From Millisia brevis NBRC 105863 (GTDB lineage Bacteria > Actinomycetota > Actinomycetes > Mycobacteriales > Mycobacteriaceae): DNA of 64,000 bases. The stretch is from NCBI RefSeq assembly GCF_001552615.1, contig NZ_BCRN01000007.1, positions 62,001 through 126,000 on the forward strand. The letters run 5' to 3'. Both the position numbers and the translations under genes were made by a program. Under the pieces are notes generated by a model. The model saw only the letters and a list, made by a program, of their open reading frames with translations. It ran no database searches and had not been told where the DNA came from. Shown one piece after another: positions 1 to 10,246 of this stretch. Position 1 is the first letter of the stretch. Each line of letters opens with the position of its first letter.

Positions 1-984
1 GGGCCGGTCTTCCGTGACGGCACCGACAGTCTGGAACGCTTTGTCCTCAACGGGGGCAAGCGCATTCGGCCCTCGTTCGCCTGGTTGGGGTGGCTGGGCG
101 CGGGCGGTCGCAGCGAGCGTGGCGACGCGGTGGTGACCGCATGCGCCGCGCTCGAATTCGTCCAGGCCTGCGCACTGATCCACGACGACATCATCGACTC
201 GTCGTCCACCCGTCGCGGGGCCCCGACGATTCACGTCGATCGGGCCCGTCGACATGCGCAGAACGGCTGGGACGGCAGCGCCGACCAGTACGGGATATCG
301 GTGGCGATCCTGCTGGGCGATCTGGCCCTGGCCTGGGCCGATGACATGTTCGTCGGCGCCGGACTCGACCCGGAGGAGCTGCATCGCGCCGCGCCGACCT
401 GGTCGACGATGCGCACCGAGGTCCTCGGCGGACAGATCCTCGACGTCACCGCGGAGGCGGCCGACGACGGCACCGTCGACACCGCCCTGCGGATCAATCG
501 CTTCAAGACCGCCGGCTATACGGTCGCCCGCCCCCTCGAATTCGGCGCCATGCTCGCGGGCGCCGACCCCGCCGTGCTCGACGGCTACCGGGCCTTCGGC
601 ATCGACATCGGCGTCGCCTTCCAGCTGCGGGACGACCTGCTGGGCGTCTTCGGCGATCCGGCGGTCACCGGCAAGCCGTCCGGCGACGACCTGCGCGAGG
701 GCAAGCGCACCGTCCTGGTCGCGGAGGCCCGCGTCGCGGCGGCGGCCCGCGCGGACGGGTCGACCGACCGGCTCGGCGAGCTGATCGGGGTGACGCTGTC
801 CGACGAGGAACTGGCCGAGGCGCGCGCCCTGCTGGTCGAGCTCGGCGCGGTGGCGGCGGTCGAACGGCAGATCGACGAACTGCGCAGCCGGGCGTTGAAA
901 ACCCTCGACGACCTGGACATCGTGCCGGAGGCCGCCGAACGGCTGCGCTCGCTCGCCCTGGCGGCCACCAAGCGGGAACTGTGA
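1..984 (+). CDS. idsA: Polyprenyl diphosphate synthase, GGPP-synthase type (5' end outside window)
   Basis: Makes long-chain prenyl diphosphates by condensing isopentenyl diphosphate with an allylic partner. The reading frame is open from base 1, so the true start lies upstream. The visible 327 residues begin just before the conserved GGKRIRP substrate-binding motif. The first Asp-rich motif is IHDDIID (DDxxD) and the second is QLRDDLLGVFGD, both needed for Mg-diphosphate binding. The stop codon overlaps the start of the next gene (GTGA), so the two are co-translated; that neighbour is a phytoene-desaturase-like enzyme, which suggests the product is geranylgeranyl diphosphate for carotenoids. 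In M. tuberculosis the corresponding gene (Rv2173, idsA2) directly precedes mptA. Product chain length cannot be read from sequence alone. Confidence 0.93.
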   Translation, partial: GPVFRDGTDSLERFVLNGGKRIRPSFAWLGWLGAGGRSERGDAVVTACAALEFVQACALIHDDIIDSSSTRRGAPTIHVDRARRHAQNGWDGSADQYGISVAILLGDLALAWADDMFVGAGLDPEELHRAAPTWSTMRTEVLGGQILDVTAEAADDGTVDTALRINRFKTAGYTVARPLEFGAMLAGADPAVLDGYRAFGIDIGVAFQLRDDLLGVFGDPAVTGKPSGDDLREGKRTVLVAEARVAAAARADGSTDRLGELIGVTLSDEELAEARALLVELGAVAAVERQIDELRSRALKTLDDLDIVPEAAERLRSLALAATKREL

Positions 985-2498
985 GCATCGGCGGGGCCTG
1001 CGCGGCTCCGATCGTGGTGGTCGGCGCCGGCCTGTCCGGGCTGTCGGCCGCCCTGCAGCTGCGCGGCGCCGGGCACGAGGTGCTGGTCCTCGAACGAGCC
1101 GACGAGGTCGGCGGCCGCGTCGGGGTGGCCGGGCCCGAGGGCTACGCCTACGACGTCGGCGCCAGCGTGTTGACGATGCCCAGCCTGATCGACGAGGCCC
1201 TCTCGGCGGTTGGATCCGACCGCGACCGGGTCGATCTGCGGCTGATCCCGATCGAACCGGCCTACCACGCTCGCTACGCGGACGGCAGCACCCTGGACGT
1301 GTACGCGGACGCCGACGCGATGGTCGACGAGGTTCGCCGGGTCTGCGGGCCGGAGGAGGCGCAACGTTATCTCGATCTGCGCCGCTGGTTGACCGAGATC
1401 TACGAGGCGGAATACGACAGTTTCATCGACGGCGACCTGACGGCCCGCTCGGCCGGCGACCCGCGGGTACGCCGAGCCGCCGCCGATATCCTGCGCCTCG
1501 GCGGCACCGGAAGCCTGGGTCGACGGGTCCGCTCGCTGGTCCACGACGATCGTCTGCAACGGCTGTTCACCTTCCAGGCGCTCTACGCGGGCGTCTCCCC
1601 CACCCGGGCGCGCGCGATCTACGGCGCGATCCCCTATATGGACACGATAGGCGGGGTGTCCTTCCCCATCGGTGGGATGCGGCGGGTCCCGCGGGCGATG
1701 GCCGAGGCGTTGGTCGCCGCGGGCGGGCGGATCCGGACGTCGGTGACGGTGACGGGACTCGAGGCTTCGGGTCGCACGATCGTGGCGGTGCACACCGCCG
1801 ATGGGGAGCGACTGGAATGCTCCGCCGCGGTGCTGACCCCGGATCTGCCGGTCGTCGACCGACTGCTCGGGACCGTCGGCGTGCCGGCTCCCCGCCGGCG
1901 GCGGCACTACTCCCCGTCGGCGGTGGTCATGCACGGACTGGTGGCGACCGACGTCGTCGAGCGCTGGGATGTCCGACATCACACGATCGACTTCGGCGCG
2001 GCCTGGACGACCACCCTCGACGAGTTGGTCGCATCCCGCGGGCGTGCCCGGCCGATGACCGATCCGTCGCTGCTGATCACCACGCCGGCGTTGACCGATC
2101 CCGGTCTGCGCCGCACGATCGACGGCCGCTCGTACGATCCGATCTCGGTCCTGGCGCCCTGCCCCAATCTGGATGTCGCCCCCCTGGATTGGCGACTGCT
2201 GACCGAGCCCTACCTCGCCGAACTGCGCACGGTCCTGCGGCGGCGCGGCTACGAGGGCATCGAATCGATGCGCGTCGAGCATGTCGACACCCCGGCGACC
2301 TGGGCGGCGGCCGGCCTGGCCGCCGGTACCCCGTTCTCGCTGGCACACCGCCTCGATCAAACCGGTCCGCTGCGCGTCCACCGCGGCACTCGCGCCTTCG
2401 ACAATGTCGAGGTGGCCGGCTGCGGGACGACGCCGGGTGTCGGGATCCCGCCGGTCCTGATCTCGGGCAAGCTCGCCGCCCGACGTCTGATCGCCTGA
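981..2498 (+). CDS. crtI: Phytoene desaturase-like FAD-dependent oxidoreductase
   Basis: Likely a CrtI-type carotenoid desaturase, an FAD flavoprotein introducing double bonds into phytoene. The 505-residue length fits the family. The N-terminus carries the Rossmann dinucleotide motif GAGLSGLSAALQLRGAGHE followed by LERADEVGGR. The C-terminus has the CrtI-like second FAD contact GCGTTPGVGIPPVLISGK. The GTG start overlaps the idsA stop by 4 bp. No phytoene synthase or other carotenoid gene is present in the window, so the precursor must come from elsewhere. M. tuberculosis has no gene at this position between idsA2 and mptA. A related desaturase or isomerase of the same superfamily is the main alternative. 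Confidence 0.82.
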   Translation: MSIGGACAAPIVVVGAGLSGLSAALQLRGAGHEVLVLERADEVGGRVGVAGPEGYAYDVGASVLTMPSLIDEALSAVGSDRDRVDLRLIPIEPAYHARYADGSTLDVYADADAMVDEVRRVCGPEEAQRYLDLRRWLTEIYEAEYDSFIDGDLTARSAGDPRVRRAAADILRLGGTGSLGRRVRSLVHDDRLQRLFTFQALYAGVSPTRARAIYGAIPYMDTIGGVSFPIGGMRRVPRAMAEALVAAGGRIRTSVTVTGLEASGRTIVAVHTADGERLECSAAVLTPDLPVVDRLLGTVGVPAPRRRRHYSPSAVVMHGLVATDVVERWDVRHHTIDFGAAWTTTLDELVASRGRARPMTDPSLLITTPALTDPGLRRTIDGRSYDPISVLAPCPNLDVAPLDWRLLTEPYLAELRTVLRRRGYEGIESMRVEHVDTPATWAAAGLAAGTPFSLAHRLDQTGPLRVHRGTRAFDNVEVAGCGTTPGVGIPPVLISGKLAARRLIA

Positions 2499-2660
2499 TC
2501 GCCCGATCGCGGCGGGGTCGCGCCGCTTCCCGCCGCAGTATCGCCAGGCAGTAAACTGTTCACGCGGCGGAGGCCGTCGCCGCGGAACGACGTGTCCATC
2601 CGGGCCTTTTCGCGGCAGGCAGATCTGCGGCCGAGGGCGAGAAGGAGGGGGCGAGCGACG

Positions 2661-4295
2661 ATGGCGTCCGACGTTCCGGTCCGCCCCGGCTCCTCCCCGG
2701 CGCACGATCCCGATTCCTCCGACCCGACCGCACACGTCGACGCGGTCGAGGTACGGACCTCCGAGATCCCCTCCGGCCGGCGACGCCTGCGCACGCGGCT
2801 CGGCGCCCCCGGTCCCCTGGGAACGATCGGCACGACCCTCGTCGCGGTCGGCGGTCTCGGTGTCGGCGCGATCACCCGCACCGACCCGGTCCTCGAAGCG
2901 GCCAACCTGTCCTGGCTGCGCTTCGGCCACGGCCTGATCATCGCGATCATCCTGTTGTGGACCGGTGTCGGACTCAACCTGATCGCCTGGGTGCGATTGG
3001 GTCGGGCGTTGCCGGACGGCGGGTACCCGGTGCGCCGGCTGTGCCGGATCGGCGCGGCGTGGATGGCGCCGTTGATGGTCGCGGTGCCGCTGTTCAGCCG
3101 GGACGCCTACTCCTATCTCGCGCAGGGCGCGCTGCTGCGCGACGGATTCGACCCCTACCTGGTCGGACCGGTCGCGAACCCCGGCCTACTGCTCGACAAC
3201 GTCAGCCCGGTGTGGATCGCGACCACCGCGCCCTACGGCCCGGCGTTCCTGCTGCTCGCGCAGGGCGTCACCACCGTCTTCGGCGACAACATGATCGCCG
3301 GCACGATCGCGATGCGCTTCCTGATGCTGCCGGGCCCGATCCTGACGGTCTGGGGCATCGTGCGGATCTGCCGACACTTCCGCACCGATCCGAGGACGGT
3401 CGTGTGGTTGGCGGTGCTCAACCCGCTGGTGCTGATCCACCTGGTCGGCGGGGTGCACAACGAGATGCTGATGGTCGGCCTGATGACCGCCGGCATCGCG
3501 CTGGCCCTCGACGGCAAGCACAGCGCCGCGGTCCTGACGATCACCCTCGGCGTCGCGGTCAAGGCGACCGCCGCCGTGGCGTTGCCCTTCGTCGTGTGGA
3601 TCTGGGTCGCCCATCTGCGCGAACGCAAGGGCAATACCACCGCGACGCCGGTGCTCTTCCTGCGCGCACTCGGCTCCTCGTTGGCCCTCTTCGGCGTGGT
3701 CTTCGTCGCGGTCTCGCTGGCCGCCGGCGTCGGTATCGGCTGGCTGACGGCGCTGTCGGGGTCGCAGAAGATCATCAACTGGCTGTCGCTGCCGACGATC
3801 CTGGCCCATATCGTCACCGTCGGGACGTCGTGGTTCGCCGATCTGCACCTCGAGCAGGTCCTCGACGTCACCCGGCTGATCTGCGGGGCGATCCTGCCGG
3901 TGGTGATGGTGTGGGCGTGGTGGCGTTTCCGCGGCACCCCCCTGGACGCGACCCGCGGCATCCTGGTCTGCCTGGTCGCCGTGGTGATCCTGTCGCCGGC
4001 GAGCCTGCCCTGGTACTACTCCTGGCCGCTGGCACTGACCGCCTGTGTGCCGCTGACGCCGCGCACGCTGACGATCCTGGTGGGCCTGTCGACCTGGCTG
4101 ATGGTGATCTTCAACCCCGACGGTTCACACGGGCTCTACTCGCTGCCGCATGTGCTGGTCGCGACCGCTGTCGCGGTGCTCGCCGCGCGCTCGCTGCATC
4201 ACGTCGACCCGCTGCGGTTGCGGCGCCTATTCGGAACCGCCCCGCAGGAACCGGACCGCTCGGACGCCGACCGCTCGGCGCCCGTCGGCGGATAG
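2661..4295 (+). CDS. mptA: Alpha-1,6-mannosyltransferase MptA (GT-C membrane enzyme)
   Basis: Polyprenyl-phosphomannose-dependent glycosyltransferase that extends the alpha-1,6-mannan backbone of lipomannan and lipoarabinomannan on the outer face of the membrane. The 544-residue protein is almost entirely hydrophobic helices after a roughly 50-residue polar N-terminus. The first extracellular loop carries FSRDAYSYLAQG, matching the DxY-type acidic motif of GT-C enzymes, followed by GFDPYLVGP. ATG at 2661 is preferred over an in-frame GTG at 2592 because AAGGAGGGG lies about 10 bases upstream of the ATG. Its position between the prenyl synthase and the Rv2175c-like gene matches M. tuberculosis Rv2174. 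It is convergent with the following gene. Confidence 0.92.
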   Translation: MASDVPVRPGSSPAHDPDSSDPTAHVDAVEVRTSEIPSGRRRLRTRLGAPGPLGTIGTTLVAVGGLGVGAITRTDPVLEAANLSWLRFGHGLIIAIILLWTGVGLNLIAWVRLGRALPDGGYPVRRLCRIGAAWMAPLMVAVPLFSRDAYSYLAQGALLRDGFDPYLVGPVANPGLLLDNVSPVWIATTAPYGPAFLLLAQGVTTVFGDNMIAGTIAMRFLMLPGPILTVWGIVRICRHFRTDPRTVVWLAVLNPLVLIHLVGGVHNEMLMVGLMTAGIALALDGKHSAAVLTITLGVAVKATAAVALPFVVWIWVAHLRERKGNTTATPVLFLRALGSSLALFGVVFVAVSLAAGVGIGWLTALSGSQKIINWLSLPTILAHIVTVGTSWFADLHLEQVLDVTRLICGAILPVVMVWAWWRFRGTPLDATRGILVCLVAVVILSPASLPWYYSWPLALTACVPLTPRTLTILVGLSTWLMVIFNPDGSHGLYSLPHVLVATAVAVLAARSLHHVDPLRLRRLFGTAPQEPDRSDADRSAPVGG

Positions 4296-4330
4296 ACGAC
4301 CCGGCGCGAAAGAAACCGCGACCGGATCGG

Positions 4331-4708
4331 TCAGAACGCCATCACCTGGGCGCGTCGGATGACGTCGCGGGCGAGCTGGCTGTGCAGGACCGAGACCGGG
4401 GTCGCCCCGAGGACGTCGTCGGGCCGGTAGATCCAGGCGAGGATCTCGCTGTCCTCGAAGCCACCGTCGCGCAGGACGGTGATCACCCCGGACAGATGCT
4501 TGATGAATTCGTAGTCGTCGTCGAGCAGGGTGCGCGGCACCCCGACGATCCGGTCGCGCCGAATCGCCAGCCCCTTGCCGTCCCGAATCATCTGGTGGAC
4601 CCGACTGACCGGCAGTCCCATGCGGGCCGCGATATCGGTCAACGGAACAAGTTCCTCGTCCGGGGACAGCACGTCCTCACAGACCGGCAATGGACTCACA
4701 CCTGCCAC
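4331..4708 (-). CDS. Rv2175c-like winged-helix DNA-binding protein
   Basis: Small 125-residue protein matching the Rv2175c family, DNA-binding proteins of mycolata. A helix-turn-helix region is visible near residues 25-55 (LTDIAARMGLPVSRVHQMIR). The family's C-terminal part follows, with FIKHLSGVITVLRDGGFEDSE and an end rich in Ile, Arg and Ala. In M. tuberculosis this protein is a substrate of PknL, encoded divergently next door, and the same divergent pair is kept here. GTG 4708 is used; GTG 4699 is an in-frame alternative and neither has a strong ribosome-binding site. The regulated genes are unknown. Confidence 0.88.
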   Translation of the reverse strand: MAGVSPLPVCEDVLSPDEELVPLTDIAARMGLPVSRVHQMIRDGKGLAIRRDRIVGVPRTLLDDDYEFIKHLSGVITVLRDGGFEDSEILAWIYRPDDVLGATPVSVLHSQLARDVIRRAQVMAF

Positions 4709-4863
4709 GTTAGCGTCCCGCCGGCCGTCGCGGGAATCGCCGATGCCCGCGACCGGGCGACACGCCCGCAGGCCGTACCGCTCGTTCCCCGCGCCCGCGG
4801 TCGGTGCCGCCGGCTACGATCGTTCCAGGGGGTCGCTCTCGTCGACCGAACGTTAGGGCCCCC

Positions 4864-6837
4864 ATGCGTCAGGACACCCACAGCTTCGGCGAACGAACAG
4901 AGAGCGCTCCGCAGACGATGACAGCGAGCCGAGGACTCGTCGGCACCCTGGTGGATGGTCGGTATCGCATCGACGAACTGATCGCCCGCGGCGGCATGTC
5001 CACCGTCTTTCGCGCGCTCGATGTTCGGCTCAATCGGCCGGTGGCGATCAAGGTGATGGATCCGGCGTTTGCCGCCGACCCGCAGTTCCTGGCCCGGTTC
5101 GAGTTCGAGGCCTTGGCGGTGGCCCGGCTGCACCATCCCGGTCTGGTGGCGGTCTACGACCACGGCCGCGATCACGACCTGGCGTTCATAGTGATGGAGC
5201 TGGTCGAGGGCGGCACGCTGCGCGAATTGCTGCGTGAGCGCGGGCCGATGCCGCCGCACGCGGTGGTCGCGGTGATGCAGCCGGTGCTCGACGCCCTCGC
5301 GGTGGCGCACCGGGCGGGTCTGGTGCACCGGGATATCAAGCCGGAGAACGTGCTGATCTCCTACGACGGCGCGGTCAAGGTCGCCGACTTCGGTCTGGTG
5401 CGCGCGGTGGCCGCGGCGAATGTGACCTCCAACAGCGTCATCCTCGGCACCGCCGCCTATCTGTCGCCGGAGCAGGTGTCGTCCGGTCGGGCCGACGCCC
5501 GCAGCGACGTCTACTCCGCCGGCATCCTGACCTACGAGCTGCTGACCGGGGAGACCCCGTTCGAGGGCGACTCGTCGTTGGCGATCGCCTTCGCCCGCAT
5601 CGACCGGGAGGTGCCGCCGCCGAGCAGTGCCGCGCAGCAGGATGTGCCGGAGTTGTTCGACGACTTCGTCCTGCAGGCGACGGCCCCCAATCCGGAGGAT
5701 CGTTTCCCCGATGCCGGGGCGATGTCCGCGGCGCTCGGTTCGATCACCCAGCAGCTCGAGCTGCCCACCTATCGGGTACCGGCGCCGATGCGCATCGCCC
5801 AGCGATTCGCCGACTTCGACGACGGCACGATCCCCCCGCCGGTCCATCGGGTGCGCCCGCGCGCCGGCGCCGAACCGCCGGCGGAGGAGGACCGCCAGTC
5901 GGAGCAGCGCTCGACCCAGCTGCGGCGCGGCGACAACCGCAAGGTCCCCCGGCCGCGCGAACCCGACTTCCTGGAGAACCGACGGCGCGGCCGACAGGCG
6001 ATCGCGATCTGGCTGGCGGTGGTGTTCATGCTGGCCGCCGGTCTCGCCGTCGGCGGCTGGTATCTCGGCGTCGGCACCTTCCAGGCGGTGCCGCGGGTGA
6101 GCAATATGGACCCGGGAACGGCCGCGTCGACGCTGCAGTCGGCCGGCTACGACAGCCGGCAGCGCGAACAGTACGACAACACCGTGCCCGCGGGCTGGGT
6201 GATCGGCACCGATCCGCGCGAGGGCACCCGCACCACCCGCTCGACGATCGAGATCCTGGTGTCGAAGGGGCGGCCGACCGTGCCGCAGATTCAGGGCACC
6301 CCGAGCACCGACACCGTGCGCGATCTGCTGACCGAGCGCGGGCTCAACGCCGTCGACGGTGAACGACGGGTCAGCCCCGGCGTGCCGGACGGCGTGGTGG
6401 TGGCCCTCGATCCCCCACCGGGGACGACGGTCGACGTCGGCAGCGAGGTGCGACTGGTCCTCAGCGGCGCCCCGGAGACGACCCAGTCGGCGTCGGCGCC
6501 CGCCACGCGGGCCGAGCCGAACACGCAGCAGGAACCTGCCACACAGAATGCGGCGCCCGAGCCGGTGACAACGGAGGCTCCGGTACCGGTGGAGACGCAG
6601 GCGCAGGGGCAGCAGCCGACCGTCGAGGCGGCCGCCATCGCGGTGGCGGTGCCGAGCCTGCGGGGCCTCAACACCGACGACGCGCGCTTCGCGCTCGAAC
6701 TCGAACAGCTCACCTCGGCCGGGGAACGGATCGTCCCGGCGGCCGACGTCACACCCGGCCGAGTGACCGGTTCGGAGCCGTCGGCCGGGACGATGGTGGC
6801 TCCCGGAACGGCGGTGACGATCCTGGTCGCCGGCTGA
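4864..6837 (+). CDS. pknL: Serine/threonine protein kinase PknL with extracellular PASTA repeats
   Basis: Membrane-anchored Hanks-type kinase of 657 residues. The kinase domain spans roughly residues 33-290, with the Gly-rich loop IARGGMSTVF, AIKVMD lysine, catalytic HRDIKPENVL, DFG and activation segment GTAAYLSPEQ. A single transmembrane helix lies at about 379-402. Three PASTA-like repeats follow outside the cell (about 409-469, 472-537, 595-657); the last two are separated by a Glu/Pro/Ala/Thr-rich linker. PASTA domains bind muropeptides or lipid II in related kinases. As I recall, M. tuberculosis PknL is about 400 residues and lacks these repeats, whereas corynebacterial PknL has them. 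ATG 4864 follows an AGGG site; ATG 4918 is an alternative. It is divergent from its probable substrate gene. Confidence 0.94.
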   Translation: MRQDTHSFGERTESAPQTMTASRGLVGTLVDGRYRIDELIARGGMSTVFRALDVRLNRPVAIKVMDPAFAADPQFLARFEFEALAVARLHHPGLVAVYDHGRDHDLAFIVMELVEGGTLRELLRERGPMPPHAVVAVMQPVLDALAVAHRAGLVHRDIKPENVLISYDGAVKVADFGLVRAVAAANVTSNSVILGTAAYLSPEQVSSGRADARSDVYSAGILTYELLTGETPFEGDSSLAIAFARIDREVPPPSSAAQQDVPELFDDFVLQATAPNPEDRFPDAGAMSAALGSITQQLELPTYRVPAPMRIAQRFADFDDGTIPPPVHRVRPRAGAEPPAEEDRQSEQRSTQLRRGDNRKVPRPREPDFLENRRRGRQAIAIWLAVVFMLAAGLAVGGWYLGVGTFQAVPRVSNMDPGTAASTLQSAGYDSRQREQYDNTVPAGWVIGTDPREGTRTTRSTIEILVSKGRPTVPQIQGTPSTDTVRDLLTERGLNAVDGERRVSPGVPDGVVVALDPPPGTTVDVGSEVRLVLSGAPETTQSASAPATRAEPNTQQEPATQNAAPEPVTTEAPVPVETQAQGQQPTVEAAAIAVAVPSLRGLNTDDARFALELEQLTSAGERIVPAADVTPGRVTGSEPSAGTMVAPGTAVTILVAG

Positions 6838-6879
6838 TCGCGTTCCGGCCGGGCGCGTGACCCGACCGGAACGGCGGGT

Positions 6880-8448
<1,569 letters not shown>

Positions 8449-8931
8449 CTACCAGCGCCGCGCCGCGACGATCGCCTGGTACTTGGCGAGGTTGTGTCGC
8501 GCGTCGGCGAGCGCGTCGTGGGCGTCGAGGGGCGGCCGGGGCAGCTCCGGTCGGCCCGCCTCGTCCCACAGTTGCTTGAGCTCGCGGGTATAGCGCGGGA
8601 GCTGTCGGGGCAGGTCGACCATCGACCCCCAGAGCTGGCACAACGCGACATGGTCGTACGCGGCGACCCACGCCCACAACTCGGGCTGACCGTCCGCGGT
8701 CAGGAACTCGTGGAGTTCGTCGCGGATCCGGCTGCGGCTGCGGTACAGCGGCGACGCCGGCGACGGGAGTTTCGAGAGCACATTGGCGCGCACCCACGGA
8801 CCGGCCCGACCGGGGTCGAACTCCGTGGAAATCGCGTAGTACTCGCTGCCGTCCTCTCCGACCACTCCGATCGATACCAAGTCGATTGTGCGACCATCCT
8901 CGATGAACTCGCAGTCGTAGAAAAAGCGCAC
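8449..8931 (-). CDS. Rv2179c-like 3'-5' exoribonuclease (DEDD family)
   Basis: Compact 160-residue exoribonuclease of the RNase T-like Rv2179c family. Four acidic/His positions are visible: the YDCEF motif supplies the first Asp and Glu, AAYDHVAL the third Asp, and HDALADARHN the His and last Asp. GTG 8931 (VRFFYDCEF) puts the catalytic motif at the extreme N-terminus as in Rv2179c; the open frame extends to 9033, but those residues overlap the divergent gene. Only 34 bp separate it from the divergent mannosyltransferase start, so promoters must overlap coding sequence. Substrate RNA is unknown. Confidence 0.9.
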   Translation of the reverse strand: MRFFYDCEFIEDGRTIDLVSIGVVGEDGSEYYAISTEFDPGRAGPWVRANVLSKLPSPASPLYRSRSRIRDELHEFLTADGQPELWAWVAAYDHVALCQLWGSMVDLPRQLPRYTRELKQLWDEAGRPELPRPPLDAHDALADARHNLAKYQAIVAARRW

Positions 8932-8965
8932 CGAACGACCATAATGTCCCGGCGAAGGAATTGAT

Positions 8966-10246
8966 GTGCAGACCCCCGTCCTCGGCCGGATCCGGGTACC
9001 CACCGCCCTGCTGGCCCTCGCCGTGGTGGTCATCGCCGGTGCGGTGATCCACAGCCTGGTCGGCCTGCCGCCGCTGCGGGTGTGGGGTATCCCCTACCGC
9101 ATCGACGTGGACGTCTACCGGCTCGGCGCCGGGATGCTCGCCGACGGGAATCCGCTCTACGGGCAGTTGCCGCCCACCCGGGTCGGCCTGGGGCTGCCGT
9201 TCACCTATCCGCCGATCGCGGCGATCCTCTTCCTGCCGTTCGCGTGGATGCCGTTGGCCGCCGCGAGCGTGCTGATCACCGTCCTGTCGCTGATCGCCCT
9301 GGCCCTGGTGGTCGCCCTGGTCGTGGCCGCCGTCGGCGTCGATCCGCAGGATCGGTGGCGGGTCGGGACGGTGGTGCTGGCGGTGGCGTTGCTGCTCGAG
9401 CCGGTCGTCTCGACGCTCGACTTCGGACAGATCAATCTGCTGTTGATGCTGATGATCGTCGCGGACTGTCTGCTGCCGCGCACGCTGTGGCCGCGGGGTC
9501 TGCTGCTGGGTATCGCCGCGGCGATCAAGCTGACGCCGCTGACCTTCGTGCTGTTCTTCGTGCTGCGCCGGGATCTGCGCGCGATCGTGATGACCGCCGT
9601 CGGATTCCTCGCGACGACCGCCCTCGCGGCGGTCGCGCTGCCGTCCGACACCGTCGAATACTTCAGCCGCACCCTGCTCAATTCCGACCGGATCGGCACG
9701 CCCGCCTACGTCACCAACCAGTCGATCACCGGCATGCTCGCCCGGATGGACATGCCGGAACCGGCACGCACGATCGTCTGGTTCGTGCTGTGCCTGGTGG
9801 TGCTGGCCGTGACGATCGTGGCGGTGCTGCGCTGCTTCGCCGCCGACCGTCCGGTCCTGGGCCTCGGCGCGGTCGCCCTGGCCGGGCTGCTCTGCTCCCC
9901 GGTCTCGTGGTCGCACCACTGGGTATGGGTGATCGTGCTGATCGTCGCGCTGCTCGCCGACGCGCGCAGCACCGGGCGGCGCTTCCCCGCCGTCTGGGCG
10001 GGTGTCTGGGTGCTGGCGACCACCTTCGCCCCGCACGTGATCCTGTCGCGCTGGGAGCCGGGCCGCGACCTGGGGTGGCCGCTGATCGGTCAGCTGACCA
10101 TCGGCACCTATGTCCTTCTCGGCGTGCTGACGCTGGTCCTGCCGGCGACCGGCGCCCTGATCGGGCGGCCGGCCGATCGGGTCAGCTCGCCTTCGTCTCC
10201 GGCAGACGATCTGCCGTCGGCAGATTCAGGGGCTGCTCGGGCGTAG
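8966..10246 (+). CDS. Alpha-1,2-mannosyltransferase (Rv2181/MptC-like, GT87 family)
   Basis: Multi-pass membrane glycosyltransferase of 426 residues, probably adding alpha-1,2-mannose branches to lipomannan/lipoarabinomannan, as Rv2181 does at the same position in M. tuberculosis. Roughly ten hydrophobic helices are visible. The first periplasmic loop contains IDVDVYRLGAGMLADGNPLYG, holding the acidic residues typical of GT87 enzymes. GTG 8966 has AAGGAA upstream; an ATG two bases earlier is out of frame. The 3' end overlaps the convergent acyltransferase gene by 65 bp. It is functionally linked with mptA and pimB' in this window. Confidence 0.87.
   Translation: MQTPVLGRIRVPTALLALAVVVIAGAVIHSLVGLPPLRVWGIPYRIDVDVYRLGAGMLADGNPLYGQLPPTRVGLGLPFTYPPIAAILFLPFAWMPLAAASVLITVLSLIALALVVALVVAAVGVDPQDRWRVGTVVLAVALLLEPVVSTLDFGQINLLLMLMIVADCLLPRTLWPRGLLLGIAAAIKLTPLTFVLFFVLRRDLRAIVMTAVGFLATTALAAVALPSDTVEYFSRTLLNSDRIGTPAYVTNQSITGMLARMDMPEPARTIVWFVLCLVVLAVTIVAVLRCFAADRPVLGLGAVALAGLLCSPVSWSHHWVWVIVLIVALLADARSTGRRFPAVWAGVWVLATTFAPHVILSRWEPGRDLGWPLIGQLTIGTYVLLGVLTLVLPATGALIGRPADRVSSPSSPADDLPSADSGAARA

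Noticed and set aside
585-2930. 781-codon open frame antisense to the prenyl synthase and desaturase
   Set aside because: Arg/Asp/Gly-rich shadow frame in high-GC DNA; the sense strand carries clear motif-bearing genes.
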